Below are positions 1 through 7,581 of a stretch of DNA of 27,246 nt, one piece after another. The notes below the pieces were generated by a model, which worked only from the letters and a program-made list of their open reading frames with translations, had not been told where the DNA came from and searched no databases. How positions within the stretch are numbered: the first letter of the stretch is position 1; each line of letters begins with the position of its first letter. The stretch comes from CAYLHS01 sp964594235 (GTDB taxonomy: Bacteria; Actinomycetota; Acidimicrobiia; Spongiisociales; UBA4744), in NCBI GenBank assembly GCA_964594235.1, contig CAZQMF010000023.1:1-27246 (forward strand), given 5' to 3'. The position numbers and the translations under genes are program-made.

Positions 1-2
1 TC

Positions 3-1223
3 GTTCGCTCTGTACGAAGAACGTATGTGACCCTCACACTCCTGTCGACGCTCGCTGCGTCATTCATCTGGGGCATCAACACCTTGTTCCTCCTCTCCGC
101 CGGATTGAGCAACGTCGAGGCGTTTGCCGCCAACGCGTTCTTCACCGCGGGCGAGGTCCTCTTCGAGGTCCCGACCGGTGTTGTCGCGGACACTCGCGGC
201 CGGCGCATGTCGTTCCTGCTCGGCTCGGCGACGCTTCTGGTGTCCACGCTGCTGTACCTGCTGATGTGGAGGATCCGTGCGCCGTTCTGGGGATGGGCGG
301 CCTCTTCGATGTTGATAGGGCTCGGCTTCACGTTCTTCTCGGGCGCGGTGGACGCATGGCTGGTCGACTGCCTCTCGTACGCGGGGTTCGAGGGCAACCT
401 CGAGTCGGTGTTCGCCAAGGGACAGGTCGCAGCCGGAGCGGCGATGCTCACAGGATCCGTCGCCGGCGGATTCATTGCGCAGGCCACCAACCTCGGTGTG
501 CCATACGTGATCAGAGCGGTGGTACTCGCTGCCTCGTTCGTGACGGCGTTCTTCGTCATGAAAGACCTGGGCTTCACCCCGGTGCGAGGAGGTGGCGCAC
601 TTCATGAGACGCGCAGGATCCTGAAGGCGTCGATCGACAACGGGCTTCGCAATCGCCCCGTGCGGTGGCTGATGCTCGCGGCCCCGCTCACGTCCGGCGT
701 CGGCATCTACGCCTTCTATGCGATGCAGCCCTACCTGTTGCAGCTGTACGGCAATGAGAACGCCTTCGGCATCGCCGGTCTGGCGGCCGCGATCATTGCC
801 GGCGCGCAGATCGCCGGAGGCCTGGCGGTTCCGCTCGTGAGAAGACTGTTCGCTCGACGAACGACCGTTCTCATCGTCGTAGCCGGCATCACCGCAGTCG
901 GTTTGGCGCTGATAGGCATGGTGTCCAGCTTCGCGCTCGCCATCGGGCTCCTCGTGGTGTGGGCGCTCACGTCGGCGGCGGGGAGTCCGATGCGTCAGGC
1001 GTTCATCAACGGAGAGATCCCCTCGGAGCAGCGAGCGACGGTGCTCTCGTTCGATTCACTCATGGGATCTGCCGGTGGGGTCGCCATCCAGCCGGCTCTC
1101 GGGAGGGTGGCGGACATCCATGGCTACTCGGCGTCCTATCTCGTCGGAGCGATGATCCAGGCGGTGTCGATACCGTTCCTCTTCCTCGCGAGGAGAGAGC
1201 GGGCATCATCAGACCCGATCTGA
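3..1223 (+). CDS. MFS transporter, 5' end probably outside the window
   Basis: Major facilitator superfamily permease, a 12-helix inner-membrane transporter; the substrate cannot be told. The protein is hydrophobic throughout. It has a motif-A-like loop between the second and third helices (GVVADTRGRR, about residues 51-60 counted from the GTG at 27). A similar repeated pattern lies in the second half. The first possible start in the window is GTG at 27, giving 398 aa. The frame is open without a stop back to base 3, and the codons before the GTG encode Arg/Tyr-rich residues that look like the usual cytoplasmic start of these proteins. The true start is therefore probably just upstream of the window, and 27 is only the fallback. 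A 39-bp gap separates it from the flippase fusion, so co-transcription is likely. Family assignment is confident, start and substrate are not. Confidence 0.85.
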   Translation, partial: VRSVRRTYVTLTLLSTLAASFIWGINTLFLLSAGLSNVEAFAANAFFTAGEVLFEVPTGVVADTRGRRMSFLLGSATLLVSTLLYLLMWRIRAPFWGWAASSMLIGLGFTFFSGAVDAWLVDCLSYAGFEGNLESVFAKGQVAAGAAMLTGSVAGGFIAQATNLGVPYVIRAVVLAASFVTAFFVMKDLGFTPVRGGGALHETRRILKASIDNGLRNRPVRWLMLAAPLTSGVGIYAFYAMQPYLLQLYGNENAFGIAGLAAAIIAGAQIAGGLAVPLVRRLFARRTTVLIVVAGITAVGLALIGMVSSFALAIGLLVVWALTSAAGSPMRQAFINGEIPSEQRATVLSFDSLMGSAGGVAIQPALGRVADIHGYSASYLVGAMIQAVSIPFLFLARRERASSDPI

Positions 1224-1262
1224 AGCCGAAGGCAACCCGCGCACCACTACGCTGGCGGCTCT

Positions 1263-3071
1263 GTGAGAGACTCGGCCCTTCGACGCTACGCGGGCGATGG
1301 AACCGCGGCGATGATCACCGGCACACTCGTTGCGGGCGTCGGCAACTACGTGTATCAGCTCCTCGGCGGTCGCGCGCTCGGCCCCCATGACTTCGCTCCG
1401 ATCAGTTCACTTCTCACGATTCACTTCCTGGCATTCATCATCGTGTTGCTGCCCGTAGAGCAGCTGGTGATCCGCTCCATCACCATTCATGGCGGGATGA
1501 CCAGATCGACGGTGCTCACGACGCGCGCCACGGTCGTCGCGACGGCCGTCATCGCGTTCGCTGTGGGCCTTGTCGGCAGGGAGCGCTTCTTCGGCGGAGA
1601 TATCCGCTACGCCTATCTCGCCGGGGTGAACGTGCTGACCCACGCGTTGTTCGTTCACGGTCGGGGCACCTTGGCCGGATACCGGCGGTTCCGCTCCTAT
1701 GGAGAGTCCGGAGGCGGCGCGGCGATCCTGCGTGTCTCACTGGCGGCCCTCGTGCTCCTGATAGGCAGCAGCTCCCTGGGATTCGCCGCTGCGCTGGCCG
1801 TTGGGCCGCTCATCATCCTCGTTTGGCCTTCGTCTCTGCGTATCGGGACGATCCCCGACCAACGTACCGACCCCATCCGGTTCCTCGGCACCTTCATCAT
1901 CGCGGCCGCCACATCACAGGTCCTCCTCCTCGCCGGACCACTCGTCGCCGGGGTGTTGGGTGCGACCACAGCCGTCATCTCCACGGTGTTCGTCACGTTC
2001 ACGCTGGCACGCGCGCCGCTCACGTTCGGCTACAACCTGATCGCTCGCGCCCTTCCTCCGTTCACGGCGCTCGCGCAGAAAGGCAGAGACGCGCTTCTGA
2101 CCACGTGGGTGTTCCGGTTGCTCGCGCTCGGGACCGTGACCGCAATCCCGGCGGGGGCCCTCGGGTATTGGCTGGGCCCTCCAGTCGTCGAGGCGCTGTT
2201 CGGCCAGGGGTTCCGCCCGGGTCCGACGTTCGCGATGCTCGCGGCCGCAGGCGTGACACTTGCAGGGTCATCGCTGTTCCTGGGCCAGATCCTCGTTGCA
2301 CGAGGCGACACCGGCAAGCTCGCGATCGCATGGGTCGTCGGCGTCGCCGTTGCAGTGGCGGGACTGCTGATCACGACCAGCGATGTCGCCACACGCATCG
2401 GGGTCGCCTTCTTGAGTGGAGAGGTCGGCGCCATTCTGGCCTTGTCGACAGCCTCGGCACGCATGGAGCAGGGGTGGGGATACCGAGCGGCCAAACGGAT
2501 TCTCGATCTCGCCGTCGCCGTCCCGCTCGGTCTCTTGCTCCTCCCTGTCTTCCTCGTCGTGGCGATCGTCGTCAAACTCGACTCGAGGGGTCCAGCGATC
2601 TTCCGGCAGGAACGTGTGGGGTTGAACGGTGAACTCTTCGGCATGGTGAAGTTCCGCACCATGCGCTCTGACGCCGACGAGTCACTCCATTTCGACCATC
2701 TGGAGCGCCTCGCCCCCGACACACCACGGCTGAAGATCGGGGCCGATCCGCGGATCACACGAGTCGGCCGCTTCCTGCGGATGGGCTCCCTGGACGAACT
2801 CCCCAACCTGTGGAACGTCATCAGAGGCGACATGAGTCTCGTGGGGCCACGCCCCCTCGTACCCGCCGAAGCCGAAGCCCTGGGAGATCCGATTCGTCGG
2901 CGCGTCAGACCCGGCATCACGGGATTGGCCCAGGTTCGGGGACGTGACGCCATCTCTCCGGAGCAGCGAAACACCAGTGACGCGGAGTACGTCCGGACCC
3001 GGTCATTCCTCCTCGACTTGCGGATCCTCGCAGCGACGGTGCCGACGCTGTTCCGAAACCCGGGTGAGTGA
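1263..3071 (+). CDS. Fusion of MOP/Wzx-like flippase and WcaJ-type phosphoglycosyltransferase
   Basis: A 602-aa two-part membrane protein. Residues 1 to about 395 are a run of hydrophobic helices resembling polysaccharide flippases of the MOP superfamily, which move lipid-linked sugars across the membrane. Residues about 409-602 are a bacterial sugar transferase domain (polyprenol-phosphate hexose-1-phosphate transferase). It has a membrane-entry helix after AAKRILDL, the KFRTM motif at K463, the catalytic Asp-Glu pair D511-E512 in DELPNLWN, then GDMSLVGPRP and RPGITGLAQVRGR. The enzyme half would load a sugar phosphate onto the lipid carrier, the first step of exopolysaccharide or glycan synthesis. 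Having both steps in one chain is unusual, since the two are normally separate genes. The start is GTG at 1263. No frameshift is visible at the junction, so the fusion looks real. Confidence 0.88.
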   Translation: MRDSALRRYAGDGTAAMITGTLVAGVGNYVYQLLGGRALGPHDFAPISSLLTIHFLAFIIVLLPVEQLVIRSITIHGGMTRSTVLTTRATVVATAVIAFAVGLVGRERFFGGDIRYAYLAGVNVLTHALFVHGRGTLAGYRRFRSYGESGGGAAILRVSLAALVLLIGSSSLGFAAALAVGPLIILVWPSSLRIGTIPDQRTDPIRFLGTFIIAAATSQVLLLAGPLVAGVLGATTAVISTVFVTFTLARAPLTFGYNLIARALPPFTALAQKGRDALLTTWVFRLLALGTVTAIPAGALGYWLGPPVVEALFGQGFRPGPTFAMLAAAGVTLAGSSLFLGQILVARGDTGKLAIAWVVGVAVAVAGLLITTSDVATRIGVAFLSGEVGAILALSTASARMEQGWGYRAAKRILDLAVAVPLGLLLLPVFLVVAIVVKLDSRGPAIFRQERVGLNGELFGMVKFRTMRSDADESLHFDHLERLAPDTPRLKIGADPRITRVGRFLRMGSLDELPNLWNVIRGDMSLVGPRPLVPAEAEALGDPIRRRVRPGITGLAQVRGRDAISPEQRNTSDAEYVRTRSFLLDLRILAATVPTLFRNPGE

Positions 3072-3088
3072 GGCTCGCTCAGCGAGCC
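3072..3088 (+). terminator. Hairpin directly after the fusion-gene stop
   Basis: A 17-base near-palindrome (GGCTCGCT, one base, AGCGAGCC) starts on the base after the TGA stop of the flippase fusion. It has no T-run, so it is a possible intrinsic terminator of the loop-only type seen in GC-rich bacteria. It merges into the heptad repeat that follows. Confidence 0.45.
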
Positions 3089-3190
3089 GTTCTCGGTTCT
3101 CGGTCATCGGTTGTCGGGAGGAACGTCGCCCCGGGGGTGGCGCAACGCGTCCATGTCGCGTTCCGACTGACGACTGATGACCGAAGACGG
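3086..3190. repeat. Heptad-repeat hairpin element, copy 1
   Basis: The left arm (3086-3120) is five 7-bp units of the type TCGGTTC. The right arm (3164-3190) is the same family inverted (CGACTGA, CGACTGA, TGACCGA, and a partial unit). Bases 3100-3113 pair with 3171-3184 over 14 positions, 12 Watson-Crick and 2 G-U in the + strand transcript. Related sequence occurs at 20711-20738 and 25044-25126. It lies between two convergent genes and overlaps no coding sequence. Confidence 0.65.
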
Positions 3191-3205
3191 CGGGCGAAGC
3201 CCGCC
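3189..3205. terminator. Hairpin between convergent genes
   Basis: A perfect 7-bp stem (GGCGGGC / GCCCGCC) with a GAA loop. It abuts the TAG stop (3207-3205) of the minus-strand hydrolase, sharing one base with it, so it may end transcription from either side. No T-run follows. Confidence 0.45.
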
Positions 3206-4029
3206 TACAGCTCCGACACCTGTGCCGGCACGAACACACGCACACCCTCGTCGACGACGACCGACCCGAAGCCCGGCCTTGGGAAGTGGCCGGCCCCCAA
3301 CAGGCCGTCATCGGCCGCCAACCCTTCGTACAGCAACCGCCTCGACCGGACCGCAAGGGCTCTGTCGTAGTCGGCGGCCATGTTCCATTCCGGGTACGCG
3401 GCTTGGAGTGGGTGATGGGTCACGTCACCTCCCAACACTGCACGGCGCCCCTCCGATCGGAGCTCGACCGACATGTGTCCCGGCGTGTGACCGAACGACT
3501 CGACCATCGCAACGCCCGGCCTGATCTCCCGGTCGCCACCAACCGCATCGACCATCCCACCCAGCGGCTCGAAGACACTTCGAACGCGATCGCCTCTCGG
3601 GCCTTCGATTGCCAGCCAGTAGTCGAGTTCCGCCGAGTGCACGAACAGACGCGCGTTGGGGAAGAATGGTCTTCCCGAGTCGTCGAGGTTGCCTCCGATG
3701 TGGTCGACATGCAGATGTGTATGGATGACCGTGTCAATCTCGTCGGGCCGTATGCCGATCGTGCCCAACGCTTCTGGCATCTTCCCCGACGCCATCCGAG
3801 GATCGGGTGGAGGGCCGAGGCCGGTGTCGACCATCACCAGACCTGACGGTCCCGCGACGAGGAAACACCCGAGGCTGACACGTATCTTGCCCTCGTCGAG
3901 GAACTCCGGGTGGGCCGCCCACACCTCGGGATCCGAATCGGGCAGGAACTCCATGGGGTCACGCAGCATCCATCCGTCCTCGATCCCGTAGATCGTGAAA
4001 CGCCCGAACTCGGTCTTCCAGACCATCAT
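3205..4029 (-). CDS. Metallo-beta-lactamase-fold hydrolase
   Basis: A 274-aa MBL-fold metal-dependent hydrolase with no signal peptide, so probably cytoplasmic. The metal ligands are visible: HxHxDH as H105, H107, D109, H110 (in HTHLHVDHIGG), H185 in HTPGH, D202 in GGDVTHH and H248 in GAGHFPRP. Overall organisation resembles the lactonase-like group (AHL lactonases and relatives), but the substrate is unknown. The start is ATG at 4029. Its ATGA overlaps the TGA stop of the LCP gene, which argues for translational coupling. The frame continues 46 codons further upstream, but those codons would read the LCP gene's Ser/Thr repeat DNA in another frame as a His/Asp-rich string, so they are not accepted. 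Confidence 0.88.
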   Translation of the reverse strand: MMVWKTEFGRFTIYGIEDGWMLRDPMEFLPDSDPEVWAAHPEFLDEGKIRVSLGCFLVAGPSGLVMVDTGLGPPPDPRMASGKMPEALGTIGIRPDEIDTVIHTHLHVDHIGGNLDDSGRPFFPNARLFVHSAELDYWLAIEGPRGDRVRSVFEPLGGMVDAVGGDREIRPGVAMVESFGHTPGHMSVELRSEGRRAVLGGDVTHHPLQAAYPEWNMAADYDRALAVRSRRLLYEGLAADDGLLGAGHFPRPGFGSVVVDEGVRVFVPAQVSEL

Positions 4030-5600
4030 GGCGTCGTCGCAGCGGTCGTCGTGGAACTCGTCGTCGCAGCGGTCGTCGTGGAACTCGTCGTCGCGGCGCT
4101 CGTTGTCGTGGAACTCGTCGTCGTGATGGAAGACGTGGTGGTCGTCTCCGGTTCGGGCATCCCGCACGTCGAGGTCAGCGGCTCGATTCCCAGCGCCGCC
4201 ATCGCCTCGTCCGGTGGGAGTGTGATGACGGTGTTCACAGCAGCCTGGATCTTATCGATGTCAGGGATCGAGTACCTGTCCGGCCTGTATCCGGCAATGT
4301 AGTCGGGCGGGATGAACCGGACACTGACGATCTTGGACGAGTCGATCTTCGGCATCAGTTTCACGAGGTTCGGGAGCTGATCGATCGGGATGTCGGTTGT
4401 GATGTACGTGGTCACGGCGTTTGCGAGTTGGCCGATATGGAGGGCCATCGTAACGGGATCGGCTTCCTCGAGCATCGCTTCGAGCACGCACCGCTGGCGC
4501 CCCATCCGGTTGTAGTCGTCAGAGGAGTGCCGCGAGCGGGCGTACGCAAGGGCCAAGTGACCGTCCATGTGGTACTCGCCCACCGGGATGTCGATCACCT
4601 CGGTACTGCCGTCCTCGTGGGGGTAGTTGGCGTCGTAGACCCGTTCAGGCACGTAGATGGTGACGCCTCCCAACGCGTCCACCATGTCGACGAATCCGTT
4701 CAGGTCGACGAGGGCGTAGTAGTGGATGGGGATCCCGAGCAGCTCCTGGAACGAGGCCATGATGAGGGCGGCACCAGGGTCCGCTGCATCCGGATACAGC
4801 TCCGGGTGCTGTTGCCCGTACTGGTAGATCGCGTTGCTGATATCTGAGAAACAGTTGCAGTCGTTGATGTGGAGTTCGGGCGGCAGCGGCATGTTCCCGA
4901 AGTTGCGTGGAACCTGCAACATCGCCGTGTCCCCTGTTTCCGGATCGATGCTGACCACGATCATCGTGTCGGTTCTGATGCCGTGTCTCCCGGGACCTGC
5001 ATCTCCCCCCATCAGCAGGATGTTCAGCCGCTCATCGCCCGCCCACAGCGGGAGTGTCGTGGTCGTCGTCGATGTCGTGGTAGACGCCGCAGACGTAGAC
5101 CCGGTGCCCTGGTCCGTGGAGCCTGTGCTCCCACTCCCGGGGGACGTGGTCGCCGTGGTCGTCGTGGTGCCCCCGAACACGGAGGTGAGTGTCCGATGAG
5201 CAACAAGATCCACGTATCCGAGATATGCGTGTGGGGCTACGAGGATGAATGTCGAGAGAACGGCCAACAGCCCTGCGGCCTCATCCCGCAGGGTACCGCC
5301 CGACAAGCCTGCGCCGAGCCGGTAGGCGTCGATGGAGGCGGCGACTCGCAGGACAAGCACCAGGATGTTGCCGAAGAAGAGGCCCATCAGAACCTTCGGT
5401 TGCACGACGGCCTCCAAGAGCGCGGTGGTGTTCGAGAGCGCGAAGGCTGCTCCACCGACGACCAGCGTGCCCGTCACTGCGATCATCGCGAGCCCCCGCC
5501 GAGTGCGTCCCACCATGATCTGACCGAAGCCGGGAAAAACGGCAGACCAGAAGGCGGCGACGAAACCTCGCGTTCCGCGGCGGCGGTGAGACGTGGACAT
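4026..5600 (-). CDS. LytR-CpsA-Psr (LCP) family protein
   Basis: A 524-aa membrane protein of the LCP family, whose members transfer undecaprenyl-linked glycopolymers onto peptidoglycan outside the cell. Residues 13-32 carry an FPGFGQ motif and begin a hydrophobic N-terminal region. Further helices lie at about 36-56, 70-95 and 108-130, more than the single anchor of classical LCP proteins. A Thr/Ser/Gly-rich linker follows (145-184). The LCP domain spans about 192-375 with the expected charged residues: R209 and D211 (RTDT), R232 (VPRNF), and R355, R357 and R365 in YARSRHSSDDYNRMGRQR. The C-terminus (486-524) is a low-complexity Thr/Ser/Ala tail encoded by tandem DNA repeats. A minus-strand TGTAAT box at 5611-5616 may be the -10. 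Its partner is the overlapping MBL hydrolase. Confidence 0.9.
   Translation of the reverse strand: MSTSHRRRGTRGFVAAFWSAVFPGFGQIMVGRTRRGLAMIAVTGTLVVGGAAFALSNTTALLEAVVQPKVLMGLFFGNILVLVLRVAASIDAYRLGAGLSGGTLRDEAAGLLAVLSTFILVAPHAYLGYVDLVAHRTLTSVFGGTTTTTATTSPGSGSTGSTDQGTGSTSAASTTTSTTTTTLPLWAGDERLNILLMGGDAGPGRHGIRTDTMIVVSIDPETGDTAMLQVPRNFGNMPLPPELHINDCNCFSDISNAIYQYGQQHPELYPDAADPGAALIMASFQELLGIPIHYYALVDLNGFVDMVDALGGVTIYVPERVYDANYPHEDGSTEVIDIPVGEYHMDGHLALAYARSRHSSDDYNRMGRQRCVLEAMLEEADPVTMALHIGQLANAVTTYITTDIPIDQLPNLVKLMPKIDSSKIVSVRFIPPDYIAGYRPDRYSIPDIDKIQAAVNTVITLPPDEAMAALGIEPLTSTCGMPEPETTTTSSITTTSSTTTSAATTSSTTTAATTSSTTTAATTP
4033..4116. repeat. 27-bp tandem repeat in LCP C-terminal tail
   Basis: Two identical 27-bp units (4033-4059, 4060-4086) are followed by a diverged 30-bp unit (4087-4116). 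On the minus strand they encode the nine-residue TSSTTTAAT-type repeat at the end of the LCP protein. They end four bases before the ATG of the overlapping hydrolase gene. Confidence 0.85.
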
Positions 5601-5763
5601 GCCCCGGAAGATTACAGCTACGGGCGGCTGACCGGATCACCGGTAACCCGAAGAGGGAGAGACAACCATGGACGTGAACCAGCACCGATGAGACGGCCTA
5701 CGGGGGATCGCCTGGATGCTGCGAGCAACCGCCTCGTAGCGTGTCGTTCGATCGCTGCCGAAG

Positions 5764-5786
5764 GTTGCTCCGATGACCCGAGCAAC
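5764..5786 (-). terminator. Possible terminator of the MoxR operon
   Basis: A perfect 7-bp inverted repeat (GTTGCTC / GAGCAAC) with a 9-base loop lies 6 bases past the stop of the last gene of the operon. It has no T-run. The rest of the 5601-5792 gap shows nothing recognisable apart from the possible LCP promoter box near 5611. Confidence 0.4.
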
Positions 5787-5792
5787 GCACCT

Positions 5793-6290
5793 CTAGGTTC
5801 GTCGTTCGACGAGTCGTGTCAGGGAGGCCAACACGGCGGCGGCAGCAGCTACCCCTGCGATCCGTGTGAACGTGCCCGGCTGGCCCGCGCCGACGGCGAT
5901 CAGCGCGACGGCCGTAGCAACCGCCCAGACCACTCCTGCCTTGGAGACGGTCACCAGCAGGCGGTGAGCTGCAGGTTCTCGTGGAGCGATCACATCGCCG
6001 GCCATCTCCAGCGCCGCGACCGAGGCCTCCACGGCCAGGAACACCCCTACGGCGAGGGCGGCGATCCATGCCGGGGAGATCGAGCCCGCCGTGGACGCCA
6101 GACCGATTTCGACGACGGTCACGCCAAACGCGACCGTGATCAGCCACGGAGAGCCCGCAACAAGTCCGCCGGCCATAGTCAGGACCGCGACGACCGCGAT
6201 CAGCCGGAGGGGTGGTGCCGCGGCTGCCGCGCTGAACACGACGGCGCCCGTGAGCATCAACGCTGTCACAACAAGCGTGATCCACGTCAC
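5793..6290 (-). CDS. Six-helix membrane protein, last gene of MoxR operon
   Basis: About 165 aa, almost entirely hydrophobic, with roughly six predicted membrane helices (near residues 2-23, 27-46, 50-68, 74-95, 109-133 and 138-158). I recognise no family. GTG at 6290 is chosen because it lies just after the TAG stop of the DUF58 gene (6297-6295) and leads straight into the first helix. A GTG a few codons earlier would overlap that gene slightly and cannot be excluded. Its position at the end of a MoxR-DUF58 operon suggests a role with that membrane complex, but this is inference from context only. Confidence 0.65.
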   Translation of the reverse strand: MTWITLVVTALMLTGAVVFSAAAAAPPLRLIAVVAVLTMAGGLVAGSPWLITVAFGVTVVEIGLASTAGSISPAWIAALAVGVFLAVEASVAALEMAGDVIAPREPAAHRLLVTVSKAGVVWAVATAVALIAVGAGQPGTFTRIAGVAAAAAVLASLTRLVERRT

Positions 6291-6294
6291 CCGC

Positions 6295-7581
6295 CTAGGC
6301 ACGACGTGCCCGCCGTTCGCGACGCTCGATCGAGACCAACGCAGCCTGCAGCGAGGTACCCGGCTCCCAACGGACCAGTGGTATCCCGTGTCGGGCGAAC
6401 CGGCTCCTCGTCGCCTCTCGTTCGAGCAGCCAGATTCGTCGGGCCAGGTCACCGGTCCCCGACTCCGAACCGGCAATGAACTCCTCCGGTGGTACTTCGA
6501 CGATCCGTACGTCGAACCCCCGTCCGCGCAGCTCCGAGAGCGCGGATATCGAGCGTTCGTCGAGAAGCGGAGTGATGCCGACGACGAGTGCCTGGGGAGG
6601 GAGCGCATGAGGAGGGACGATTCGGACACCTCTCCACAGCAACTGACGCCTGACATGGCTCTCCATCAACGTGTCGAGGATCCGGTAGCGCTGAACGTCA
6701 CCCATCCCTGCTTCGATCCACCGTATCGGTTCACCAAACGAGATCAGGCCGACGCGATCGTGCCGGGCGAGATGCGCGGCAGCGACAGCGGCAGCTGCCT
6801 TCACCGCGAGATCGAGCACGCCGGGAACGCCACGCCTGGAAGGTGCCAGCGTGTCGACCAGGAGCACGACGTCGCTGTTGCGTTCGGGGTGACGGTCGTT
6901 GGTCCAGATCCCTCGCCCTGAGGCGGTGACCCTCCAGTTGATTCGCCTGAAGTCGTCACCAGGCGCAAATGGGCGAAGGTCGGCGAATTCGAGGCCATCG
7001 CCTTTGCGACGAGAGACCAGATCGCCGAATCCGAGCTGCGTTTCGACGGGTTCAAACAGCCGGCGAAGCGTCTCCACATCGGGGTACACGCGCAGCTCGA
7101 GATCGGCGAACGACCTCTTCGTCTGGACAAACAGCGACATTCCTTTCCGATACGTGGCCTGAATCCACGCCGGACGGTACGCGCCCCACCGATCGCACGT
7201 GAGCGTCACCTCGACGAGGGCATGCGAACCTCGCACCGTCACCCCGCGCTCGAGCACGACAAGGATCGCCGGATCGTCCTGGACGGGCTTGATGGACAGC
7301 CCAGGCGGGAGATCCAAGGATACGGACACCATGGCGCGCCCCTCGGTATCGACTCGCAACATCAGGTGGACTTCGTCGCCTTCGATCACTCGATCGTTGT
7401 CGAACGCCGCGCCCATCGTCACCACCGGATCCCGCACCGACAGGAGACCCACCGCGCTCATGAGGAGGAATGGTGTCGAAAGGGCGACCAGAGCCGAGCT
7501 TCCGATGGCGAACCCGCCGATCATCGAGAGCACACCGACGACCAGGTAGAGGCGGAGCCGCGGGGAGGTGTGTGTCGTCAC
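6295..7581 (-). CDS. DUF58 domain protein
   Basis: A 428-aa protein. The N-terminus has two adjacent membrane helices (about 9-28 and 30-47), then an extracytoplasmic-looking beta-rich stretch. The DUF58 signature follows at about 195-230: EFADLRPFAPGDDFRRINW, then a VTASGRG/WTNDRH region. The C-terminal half resembles a von Willebrand A fold (VVLLVDT at about 238-244). DUF58 proteins are regularly encoded beside MoxR ATPases, and the pair is thought to help mature or activate membrane and periplasmic proteins. The start is GTG at 7581, whose GTGA overlaps the TGA stop of moxR. The longer reading frame upstream lies inside moxR and is rejected. Confidence 0.87.
   Translation of the reverse strand: MTTHTSPRLRLYLVVGVLSMIGGFAIGSSALVALSTPFLLMSAVGLLSVRDPVVTMGAAFDNDRVIEGDEVHLMLRVDTEGRAMVSVSLDLPPGLSIKPVQDDPAILVVLERGVTVRGSHALVEVTLTCDRWGAYRPAWIQATYRKGMSLFVQTKRSFADLELRVYPDVETLRRLFEPVETQLGFGDLVSRRKGDGLEFADLRPFAPGDDFRRINWRVTASGRGIWTNDRHPERNSDVVLLVDTLAPSRRGVPGVLDLAVKAAAAVAAAHLARHDRVGLISFGEPIRWIEAGMGDVQRYRILDTLMESHVRRQLLWRGVRIVPPHALPPQALVVGITPLLDERSISALSELRGRGFDVRIVEVPPEEFIAGSESGTGDLARRIWLLEREATRSRFARHGIPLVRWEPGTSLQAALVSIERRERRARRA

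Noticed and set aside
4033..4116. Short direct repeats considered as a CRISPR array
   Set aside because: The units are contiguous without spacers, are coding, and no cas genes are near.
4030..4167. N-terminal extension of the MBL hydrolase with His/Asp-rich repeats, tempting as a metal-binding domain
   Set aside because: These codons read the LCP Ser/Thr repeat DNA in a second frame. The ATGA junction at 4029 gives a normal family start.
4869..6479. 536-codon open frame on the + strand
   Set aside because: Antisense to the LCP gene and to the last two genes of the MoxR operon. The product is highly charged, without any recognisable fold.
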